DNA of 64,000 bases from NCBI RefSeq assembly GCF_900113715.1, contig NZ_FOQK01000011.1, positions 43,095 to 107,094 of the forward strand. Reading direction: 5' to 3'. Below the pieces are notes generated by a model. That model did no database searches and was not told the DNA's origin. It saw only the letters and a program-made list of their open reading frames with translations. Below, piece after piece: positions 50,726 to 57,559 of the stretch (position 1 is the first letter of the stretch; each line of letters opens with the position of its first letter). Made by a program: the position numbers and the translations under genes. The stretch is from Pseudoselenomonas ruminantium. GTDB taxonomy: Bacteria > Bacillota > Negativicutes > Selenomonadales > Selenomonadaceae.

Positions 50726-52183
50726 TCAGGCGTGCTCTTCACGCGTCTTGGACAAGAGCTCCATCTTGAGCTCGTAGTAAGCCGGCGTCATATCGAGATA
50801 ATGACGGTGCGGATTCTCAAAGCGCTGTTCCTCTTCCCAGATCTCATTCTCCAACTGCTGCTTGACATAGTTGCGGATCTCATCGAGAGTCGGCAGCTCC
50901 TCCGTGCGCTTGCCCTGACGCACGTAGAGCTTGCGCAGGTTCTTGATGGTGCAGCCCTCAAACACGCGGTTCTTCCACGGCTTGACCGGGTCGACATAGC
51001 GGAACGGCTGGGAAAGGTCGATGGGCTCACCGCAGACCGCGAGCATATCTGCTACGGCATGGCCATCGGCATCGTAGACACGGTAAAGGTCCTTGAGTCC
51101 CGGGTTCGTGATCTTCTCGACATTCTCCGAGACCTTGATGCGCGGTGCGAATTCGCCATTCTCGCCGACAGCCGCCAGCTTGTAGACCGCGCCGAATACC
51201 GGCTCGGATTTCGCCGTGATCAGGCGCTCGCCGATGCCGAAACTGTCGATGCAGGCATCCTGATTCAGCAGCGACGTCACGGTGAACTCGTCCAGGCTGT
51301 TGGAGACGACAATCTTGCAGTCCTCAAGGCCGGCCTTGTCGAGCATCTTGCGCACGCGCTTGGAAAGGTACGCCAGGTCACCCGAGTCGATGCGGATGCC
51401 GACGAGGCGCTTGCCCATCGGCTCCAAGACCTCATGGGCCACACGGATGGCATTCGGGATACCCGAATGGATGACATCATACGTATCGACCAGCAGCACC
51501 GTCGCATCCGGATACGTCTCGGCATATTTCTTGAAGGCCGTATACTCATCCTTATAGAACATGACCCAGCTATGGGCCATCGTACCCGAAATCGGGATGT
51601 TGAACATCTGGCCAGCCGATACCGTAGCCGTGCCGACGACACCGCCGATATAGGCAGCCCGCGCACCATAGGTCGCTGCGTCCATGTTATGGGCCCGGCG
51701 GGCACCGAAATCCGACACGGCCCGGCCGTTGGCTGCCTTGACGATGCGGCGCGCCTTCGTCGCGATCAGCGACTGATGGTTGATCTGCGCGAGGATTGCC
51801 GTCTCGACGAGCTGCGCGTCGATCAGAGGTGCCACCACCGTGATGCACGGCTCATTCGGATACATGATCGTGCCTTCCGGCAGCGCATAGATATCGCCCG
51901 AGAAATGGAAGTTCTCCAGATATTGCAGGAACTCCTCCGAGAAGATCCCCTGCTGGCGGAAATACTCGACATCTTCCTTCGAGAACTCCATGTTCTCCAC
52001 GTACTCGATAATCTGCTCCAAGCCGGCAAAGATTGCAAAGCCGCCCTTGTCGGGATTCGCACGATAAAAAACATCGAAGGCCACCTGTACGTCCTTATCA
52101 TGATCCTGGAAATAACCATTCGCCATGGTCATTTCATAAAAGTCCATCATCATGGTAATGTTTCGTTTGTCAAATTGTGTCAA
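50726..52183 (-). CDS. pncB: Nicotinate phosphoribosyltransferase
   Basis: 485 residues from a TTG at 52183 (AGGAGGTG about eight bases upstream). The first residues TQFDKRNITMMMDFYEMTMA are typical of the family. The active-site region is HQSLIATKARRIVKAANGRA followed by DFGARRAHNMDAATYGARAA. The enzyme salvages nicotinate into NAD synthesis. It is the long form found in Firmicutes. The gene is probably monocistronic. Confidence 0.93.
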   Translation of the reverse strand: MTQFDKRNITMMMDFYEMTMANGYFQDHDKDVQVAFDVFYRANPDKGGFAIFAGLEQIIEYVENMEFSKEDVEYFRQQGIFSEEFLQYLENFHFSGDIYALPEGTIMYPNEPCITVVAPLIDAQLVETAILAQINHQSLIATKARRIVKAANGRAVSDFGARRAHNMDAATYGARAAYIGGVVGTATVSAGQMFNIPISGTMAHSWVMFYKDEYTAFKKYAETYPDATVLLVDTYDVIHSGIPNAIRVAHEVLEPMGKRLVGIRIDSGDLAYLSKRVRKMLDKAGLEDCKIVVSNSLDEFTVTSLLNQDACIDSFGIGERLITAKSEPVFGAVYKLAAVGENGEFAPRIKVSENVEKITNPGLKDLYRVYDADGHAVADMLAVCGEPIDLSQPFRYVDPVKPWKNRVFEGCTIKNLRKLYVRQGKRTEELPTLDEIRNYVKQQLENEIWEEEQRFENPHRHYLDMTPAYYELKMELLSKTREEHA

Positions 52184-52289
52184 AAAAGACACCTCCTGTT
52201 TGCAGCTCAGCCGCATCATAAAAAAATATACAGGACTAATTATATCATTCCGCGCTGGCTATGGCAAAATATTACCGGCAATCCGCACA

Positions 52290-52405
52290 AAAAACGGTGC
52301 ATCGCTCCCCGTTCCGGAACGATGCACCGCGCAAGGCCTGATGCTTATCGTCTGCTCTGTCCTGCTTACTCGTAAAATTTCTATCGGCAGCCTCTGCGCT
52401 GCTCT
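52290..52405 (-). ncRNA. Candidate small RNA (about 115 nt)
   Basis: A promoter-like element shared with the precursor operon (52411-52438) points leftward into this stretch. The stretch ends in a perfect terminator stem CGGTGCATCG / CGATGCACCG (52295-52329) with TTTTTT on the minus strand. Between them there is no ATG with a ribosome site and no reading frame of note. It could instead be read-through termination of the 74-residue gene plus a promoter for pncB. The exact promoter spacing favours a discrete transcript. Confidence 0.4.
52295..52329 (-). terminator. Terminator before pncB
   Basis: A 10-base perfect stem CGGTGCATCG / CGATGCACCG has a loop containing a smaller TTCCGGAA dyad. Six T follow on the minus strand. 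Confidence 0.85.
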
Positions 52406-52410
52406 TATTC

Positions 52411-52438
52411 TTTATATCCTGCAGACGGGCAAAGTGTT
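52411..52438 (-). promoter_or_regulatory. Promoter-like element (AACACTTT-14-TATAAA), copy 2
   Basis: On the minus strand AACACTTT (52431-52438), 14 bases, TATAAA (52411-52416), then GAATAAG. It lies just beyond the stop of the 74-residue gene and points at the candidate small RNA. Confidence 0.55.
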
Positions 52439-52461
52439 ATATATTTTTTGCTTTTTTTGAT

Positions 52462-52686
52462 TTATTTTTCCAGATGCTTTTTGTACGGCGCTGCTCCCGC
52501 ATGGGGGGTGCCTGCTGCAGTGACCAGATCCAGGTCTGCATCGTCCATATAGCCCTGCCATTTCTTTTGCCCCGCATTGTCCCGGCGGTGCATAGCCAAC
52601 AGACGATCCAGCAGCTCCTCCCGTACCGGATGGCAGCGGGAAAAATCGAAGCTCTCCAGTTCTGCCGTCAAACGTTTCTCTTCCAT
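52462..52686 (-). CDS. Small protein with leader-like C-terminus next to the sigma factor
   Basis: 74 residues from the ATG at 52686 (GGGAGGTG upstream). A helical acidic/basic body (LESFDFSRCHPVREELLDRL) is followed by MDDADLDLVTAAGTPHAG and a short basic tail. The D/E-L-D-x-V-x-A-A-G stretch resembles the end of long RiPP or NHLP/Nif11-like leaders, with 13-15 residues after it. It has its own promoter-like element of the precursor type (52721-52748). It may be a fourth secreted peptide precursor, or a regulator of the sigma factor. Neither is certain. Confidence 0.55.
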   Translation of the reverse strand: MEEKRLTAELESFDFSRCHPVREELLDRLLAMHRRDNAGQKKWQGYMDDADLDLVTAAGTPHAGAAPYKKHLEK

Positions 52687-52720
52687 TCTGAACACCTCCC
52701 TTTTCGCTTTCGTTCTATTC

Positions 52721-52748
52721 ATTATATCCCTGAACAGCGGAAAGTGTT
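52721..52748 (-). promoter_or_regulatory. Promoter-like element (AACACTTT-14-TATAAT), copy 3
   Basis: On the minus strand AACACTTT (52741-52748), 14 bases, TATAAT (52721-52726), then GAATAG. It sits in the spacer between the sigma gene and the 74-residue gene, 35 bases before the latter's start, the same distance as in front of precursor 1. Confidence 0.6.
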
Positions 52749-52785
52749 AGCAAAAATCGCAGTTTTTTCCGATAACGCCGGCAAA

Positions 52786-53355
52786 CTACAACAGCTTCCG
52801 CAGCTTCTCCCGTGCCTGCCTGAGTGCTACCCGCACGGAGCTCGGTGCCAAGCCCAATGCTTCTCCTACCTCATTGGATTTCATGTTCAGCCAATAGGTC
52901 ATCTCCAGGATCTTGCGTTCCCGTTCCGTCAAGCGCATCAAGGCTGCCTGCAGCTCCTCACTGCGCTCCTGCGTCAGATACTGGTTTTCCGGCGTTTCTT
53001 GTGCCGGGTCGGCAGGATCGAACTCCTCAGCCCAGGGCACATGGGCCGTATACGCCTTACTGCCATAATACTTGTTCATCGTATTCTGCGCGATGCGGAA
53101 GAGCCAGGTCGAAAACGCTCCCTTCGCCGGATCATAGTCCTTCAGATGCTGGTACATCTTCACGAAAATATCACTGACCAATTCATCGGTCAACGAGCTG
53201 TCCTTGGTCTTCCCGAGCAGATGGCGATAGATGCGCGGGAAGAAATGCTCATACAGTTCCGTAAAAGCACCTTCATCCGCGACAGCTGCCTGAGCCAAGC
53301 GCCCCCAATACTCACTGTTCTTGTTGTTCGCGATCCCTATGATTTTTGCTGTCAT
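52786..53355 (-). CDS. ECF-like RNA polymerase sigma factor
   Basis: 189 residues. Region 2 is at about 28-95 (FTELYEHFFPRIYRHLLG, DELVSDIFVKMYQHLKDY, GAFSTWLFRIAQNTMNKYY). Region 4 is at about 130-187 (LTERERKILEMTYWLNMKSN, EVGEALGLAPSSVRVALRQA). There is no region 3, as in ECF sigma factors, and no recognisable anti-sigma gene. The start overlaps the TolC-family stop by four bases, so the sigma factor is made together with the exporter. It is the natural candidate to read the AACACTTT-14-TATAAW elements nearby. Confidence 0.88.
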   Translation of the reverse strand: MTAKIIGIANNKNSEYWGRLAQAAVADEGAFTELYEHFFPRIYRHLLGKTKDSSLTDELVSDIFVKMYQHLKDYDPAKGAFSTWLFRIAQNTMNKYYGSKAYTAHVPWAEEFDPADPAQETPENQYLTQERSEELQAALMRLTERERKILEMTYWLNMKSNEVGEALGLAPSSVRVALRQAREKLRKLL

Positions 53356-54755
53356 GGTGCATCCTCCTCTGTCGCCGGAGCAAGCTCCGCTTCAGCCAAA
53401 GCCTTAGCCGAGCTTGCCCCCTGTTGCTCCGCCGCCACATACCTGGCTGGATCTATCCGCACGGGTACGCCCATGGCCTTCTCCAGCGTCACGCGGCGCA
53501 GATTATACTGGTAGAGCGCCGTGCAGTAGTTCGACTGCGCCCGGTTGAACTTTTCCTGCGCATCGTTGAGAGCCAGCAGGTTGTCCACGCCCTCATCGTA
53601 CCGCACTTGGGCGATCTCATAGCATTCCTCAGCCGTCTCGACCGCAGCTGAGGAATCCGCGATGCTTTCTTCGGCCGCCTTCATCTCGATATAGGCATTG
53701 CGTATCTCCACACAGACTGTTTTCCTGGCAGCCTCGGTTTCGGCCTGGCTTTGCGTGACCGTGGCGGCAGCCTTTTGGACGCCGGCCTGGGTCACGCCGT
53801 TGTCAAAGATGTTCCAGGCCACCTGCACGCCAGCATCCCAGCCGCCGCCTTCCGTGCCGAACAGCGCCTTCCCCGAAGAAATCTGGCGTTTGACCGAGCC
53901 CGAGACCTGCGGCCGATAGCCGGCTTTTTCCGTATCCATCTGCGCCTTGGCCACCTTTTCTGCGTAGATAGCAGCCAGGTAATCCGGCCGATGCTGCAGC
54001 GCATACTCCTCGCAGACATGCATGTCCTGCGGATAGGCCTCATACGAAAAGATATCCGTCGGCTGGATCTCAGCATCCAGCGGCAGGCCGATCAGGCTGG
54101 CCAGCGAATCCATGGCCACATCGACGGCCCCCTTGGCAGTGACAAGATTCTGCCGGTAATTCGCCAGCTGTACCTCCATCGCCAGCACATCCGCCCGGGC
54201 TACGGCCCCCTCTTCGTATTGGGCCTTGATCAATTGCATCTGGTGGTCCGCCATATCCACGGCCCGCTGGGCAATGGCGGCCAGGTCTTTCCGGTACAGC
54301 AGGTTCGCATAGGCCTCTGCCGTCTTGAAGCGCACCGTCTGCCGCGCGTTCTCCAGGTTGAGATCGGCCCGGTTCAATTGGTAGCGTCCCTGTTCGATGC
54401 GCCCTTCGTTGCGTCCCCCGGTATAGAAGGGGATCGTGAGGCTCCAGCTGTGCGCATAAGAATTATAGTCCGTAAGGCCGAACAGCCCCTTCTGTGCCCC
54501 GCGATGCCCTTCCGCGTTCCAGGCCACCACCGGCCCTGTGGCCCGGCGGACACCGGACAGGTTCCAGGCCGCAGCCTCCCTGCCGGCCTCTGCCGCGTCG
54601 ATCCTTTCATTCGTCGCCAGCGCCATGGCAATGCTGTCCGCCAAGGTCAGCGGGAAAGGCCCCTCTGCCGCATCCACATCTGCAGTTTGCTCAGCAGCTG
54701 CTATGCCTGTATGGCAGATCACAGCCCATAAAGCTAGTATAACTAATTTCTTCAT
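53352..54755 (-). CDS. TolC-family outer membrane efflux/secretion channel
   Basis: 467 residues from the ATG at 54755 (a GTG start 12 bases earlier is possible). Signal peptide MKKLVILALWAVICHTGIAA. Two OEP repeats follow (about 30-230 and 240-430) with long coiled coils such as AEAYANLLYRKDLAAIAQRA and RNAYIEMKAAEESIADSSAA. The closing GVDNLLALNDAQEKFNRAQ is typical. It forms the outer-membrane exit duct, so the exported peptides can leave the cell in one step. It follows the ABC gene by 16 bases. Confidence 0.9.
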   Translation of the reverse strand: MKKLVILALWAVICHTGIAAAEQTADVDAAEGPFPLTLADSIAMALATNERIDAAEAGREAAAWNLSGVRRATGPVVAWNAEGHRGAQKGLFGLTDYNSYAHSWSLTIPFYTGGRNEGRIEQGRYQLNRADLNLENARQTVRFKTAEAYANLLYRKDLAAIAQRAVDMADHQMQLIKAQYEEGAVARADVLAMEVQLANYRQNLVTAKGAVDVAMDSLASLIGLPLDAEIQPTDIFSYEAYPQDMHVCEEYALQHRPDYLAAIYAEKVAKAQMDTEKAGYRPQVSGSVKRQISSGKALFGTEGGGWDAGVQVAWNIFDNGVTQAGVQKAAATVTQSQAETEAARKTVCVEIRNAYIEMKAAEESIADSSAAVETAEECYEIAQVRYDEGVDNLLALNDAQEKFNRAQSNYCTALYQYNLRRVTLEKAMGVPVRIDPARYVAAEQQGASSAKALAEAELAPATEEDAP

Positions 54756-54771
54756 CGAAAGATTCACCTCA

Positions 54772-57132
54772 CTACGCTACTTGCCGCTTCACCAGCTCCG
54801 CAAAGAGGCCGCCTTTGGCTACCAATTCGTCAAAGGTTCCCGTCTCTGCCACCCGGCCCGCCTCCATGACAATGATGCGGTCACAATTCCGGATGGTGGA
54901 AAGGCGATGCGCCACAATGATGCGGGTAGCCTTGAGCTGGTCGAGGCTTTTGGTGACAATCGCCTGCGAGCGGTTGTCCAGAGCGCTGGTCGCTTCATCG
55001 AAGATCAACAGCGCGGGTTTCCCCACCAGGGCTCTGGCGATCAGCAGGCGCTGCCGCTGGCCGCCGGAAATATTGCTGCTGCCCTCGCTGATGACGGTCT
55101 GCATGCCCATGGGCATTCCCGCGATGTCCTCCGCAATGCCTGCGGCCTCAGCAGCCTGCCAGGCATCTTCCTGGGTGAGCAGCCGGGTTCCCACGATATT
55201 CGTGAATATATCCCCGGTCATCAGCTGGCCATTCTGCAGGACCACCCCCATCTGGACACGCACCGAGGGCAGTGACAGCTCCGAAAGATCCTGGCCGTCA
55301 AAGGTGATGCTGCCCCGGTTCGGCACCTCAAAGCCCAGGAGCAGGCGCACCAGCGTGCTCTTGCCGCTGCCCGAGCGCCCTACGATCGCTACGTTTTCCC
55401 CAGCCGCCACGGAAAAGCTGACATCGGTAAGGACCTCCTTGCCCTCCACTTCCGTCACCCCGCCCTTCTTATCGGGGATGATCTCGGGATAGGCAAAGGA
55501 CAGGTGGCTGACCTCGAAAGCGCCGGACAGCTTGCCCGCCTCCTTTTTCTCCGCGGTATTCTCGGGCACGGCCTCCAAGATGGGCCGCAGGTTCTCGATC
55601 TGGGGCTGGATGGCAAAATACTGGCTGATCAAGCCGATCACACCGCCCACCACTCCGTTGAAGCTGGAATAGGCGGCATTGAAGGCCATGAACTGGGCAT
55701 AGCCGATGCCCTGCTGGACCGTCGTGCCATCCGGGCCGACCTCATTCATGCCGTAGACAGCGATCCAATAGAGGATCAGCGTGAGCACGAAGGGCTGGAT
55801 GCTGGAAATGATCGAGGTGTAGTTGTTCTGCCAACGCAGCTTCAAGCTCCAATTCCAATGCTCGCCAAAAGTTCTCGACCACAGGTTATATGCCTGCTCC
55901 TCAGCCCCCTGCACCCGGAACTTCGGCAGTCCCGCAAAGATCTGCTGGACAGTACCGGCAGACTTGTTCCCAGCCTCGATGATCTTGCGCTGGAAGAACA
56001 GCACCCGCCGCAGGACAAAGGCCACGAACAGGCTGTAAACCAGCCAGACGGCAATGGCTGCCGCCGTCAATTTCAGGCTGTAATAGCACATGAGGAAGAT
56101 GCTCCAGAACGAAAAGATGAAGCTCAGGATCGAGCCCACGAACTCGCCGGAAGCCAGATTCTTGGCAATGCCGATGCCCGCCATGCGGCTGGCCAGCTCA
56201 CCCACCGTGAACCGGCGGAAGAACTTGGCCGGCAGCTGCATGAGCCTGCCCCACATGGCAGCCTCGGCAGCGATCTCGATGCGCGTCGAAATGCGCATGA
56301 CTGCGATGGCGCGGACGATGCCCAGGGACGCAGTGGTGAAGCTCGTGACCATCCAGGCCTGGGTCACCGTCGCCAGCCCCTGCCGGTCATAGATCGGGAT
56401 GATATCCTGGAAAATGGTTTCCGTGATGAGCGGCGTTCCCAGCGGAATCAGCCCTGCCACCAGACTGCACAGGATGATTGTCCGGTAATCGGCCTTCCAG
56501 CATTGCTGGAACATGAATTTGATGAGATCCCATAATTTCAAGGCTCTGGCCGGAAAGCCCGCATAGCACTGGAACGCATCGCTAGCCAGATGCTCCAGCT
56601 CCCCGTCGGTGAGGGGGATGCCCTGAGGCTGGCGGCGCAGGATGATGCGATACGACTCCGGCGTCTCCGGCACCAGCGCAGCCAGCTCCTTCTCACTGCT
56701 GCCCGGCGGCGTATAAAAGCCCAGGAACACGCCTGTATCCTTCTTGTGCCACCCCTCGGGCAGCTTTACCAGCCGCATCTGCATGTTGCCCTTCTGGATG
56801 AGCCGGCGCAGTATCGCCACCGTATCCAGCCCCTTGGCATTCTCGGCATTGATGCTGATGATGTCCGCGGGCATATGCAGCGCCTTGGCAGCCTGCCGCA
56901 CCACAAACACCGCATCCATGAGCCGCTTGTTCTGCATGGCCGCTTCGTCCTCGCCCAGGTACAGCGGCTCTTCGTCCAGCAGGCTGCGGATGCCGTTTTC
57001 CACCAGCATCTTCCTGGCCTTCTCCCGGAGCCGCAGACGGTAGGAAAAGCGCTTATCCTCGGCACCGAACCGCATGCCCAGGAACATGGACAGCACCTGT
57101 TCATGCTCCTGGGCATGCGGCCAGCACCTCAC
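54772..57132 (-). CDS. NHLM-type peptide export ABC protein, C-terminal part (frameshifted from 57101-57559)
   Basis: 786 residues in this frame: residual regulatory region (1-160), six-helix exporter domain (about 195-480; FMFQQCWKADYRTIILCSLV) and ATPase (530-780) with GRSGSGKSTLVRLL, ISGGQRQRLLIARAL and LLIFDEATSALD. It lacks a C39 peptidase domain and matches the second ATP-binding component of NHLM bacteriocin systems, which is usually one chain of 900 or more residues. The frame opens at a GTG without a ribosome site, inside the end of the preceding frame. Reading on from that frame with one base removed near 57115-57120 gives a continuous protein of about 930 residues. Confidence 0.75.
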   Translation of the reverse strand: MRCWPHAQEHEQVLSMFLGMRFGAEDKRFSYRLRLREKARKMLVENGIRSLLDEEPLYLGEDEAAMQNKRLMDAVFVVRQAAKALHMPADIISINAENAKGLDTVAILRRLIQKGNMQMRLVKLPEGWHKKDTGVFLGFYTPPGSSEKELAALVPETPESYRIILRRQPQGIPLTDGELEHLASDAFQCYAGFPARALKLWDLIKFMFQQCWKADYRTIILCSLVAGLIPLGTPLITETIFQDIIPIYDRQGLATVTQAWMVTSFTTASLGIVRAIAVMRISTRIEIAAEAAMWGRLMQLPAKFFRRFTVGELASRMAGIGIAKNLASGEFVGSILSFIFSFWSIFLMCYYSLKLTAAAIAVWLVYSLFVAFVLRRVLFFQRKIIEAGNKSAGTVQQIFAGLPKFRVQGAEEQAYNLWSRTFGEHWNWSLKLRWQNNYTSIISSIQPFVLTLILYWIAVYGMNEVGPDGTTVQQGIGYAQFMAFNAAYSSFNGVVGGVIGLISQYFAIQPQIENLRPILEAVPENTAEKKEAGKLSGAFEVSHLSFAYPEIIPDKKGGVTEVEGKEVLTDVSFSVAAGENVAIVGRSGSGKSTLVRLLLGFEVPNRGSITFDGQDLSELSLPSVRVQMGVVLQNGQLMTGDIFTNIVGTRLLTQEDAWQAAEAAGIAEDIAGMPMGMQTVISEGSSNISGGQRQRLLIARALVGKPALLIFDEATSALDNRSQAIVTKSLDQLKATRIIVAHRLSTIRNCDRIIVMEAGRVAETGTFDELVAKGGLFAELVKRQVA

Positions 57133-57559
57133 GGCAGTCCGTGAACTCTGCCATCATGCCGCCCTGCTGCCACAGCTGCAGCATGTCATCCCCTTTGTCC
57201 GCCAGTGCCCGCAGCCAGGGAATCCGTATCAGCCCCTTGAACCAAGCCTCGATGAGCTCTGACAAGTCAGCTGCGGGCACCTCCTCCAGCGTGCAGATGC
57301 GGTACTCTGCATCCTCCACCGCGTAGATCTGTATGACGATTTCCCCGAACTCGTCATACAGCGGAAAGGCTGCGGCCCCTGCCGCCAGGCCCAGCAGATA
57401 CGTCTGCCGGAAGGACAGCGGCGCCGGGCCCTCCGCCCCCATCTTGGTGGCGGCATATACTTCCACGGTTCCCGATAACACTTGAAAAAAACATTTATGG
57501 TCTTCCAGCAGGAGGCGTTGCCCTGCCAGCAGCTTTCCCTTATTTCCCATGGGCCTCAC
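57101..57559 (-). CDS. NHLM-type peptide export ABC protein, N-terminal part (frameshifted)
   Basis: 152 residues, starting inside the PCAT stop region with a four-base overlap. The beta-rich segment (LLLEDHKCFFQVLSGTVEVY, LLGLAAGAAAFPLYDEFGEI) resembles the cyclic-nucleotide-binding-like N-terminal domain of NHLM ATP-binding proteins. It ends abruptly at TGA 57101, while the next 32 bases are shared with the frame of the main ABC protein. Most simply this is the 5' portion of one gene with a single-base frameshift, from a mutation, a sequencing error or programmed slippage. Separate working proteins are less likely because the second frame has no ribosome site. Confidence 0.65.
   Translation of the reverse strand: MRPMGNKGKLLAGQRLLLEDHKCFFQVLSGTVEVYAATKMGAEGPAPLSFRQTYLLGLAAGAAAFPLYDEFGEIVIQIYAVEDAEYRICTLEEVPAADLSELIEAWFKGLIRIPWLRALADKGDDMLQLWQQGGMMAEFTDCREVLAACPGA

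Noticed and set aside
50375..52375. A 666-codon plus-strand open frame opposite aroE and pncB
   Set aside because: It spans two clear minus-strand genes and the spacer. Long antisense frames are expected from the GC-rich third positions.
57258..57269. A further TTGACNNGTCAA copy (CTGACAAGTCAG)
   Set aside because: Two of the ten fixed bases differ. It was not counted.
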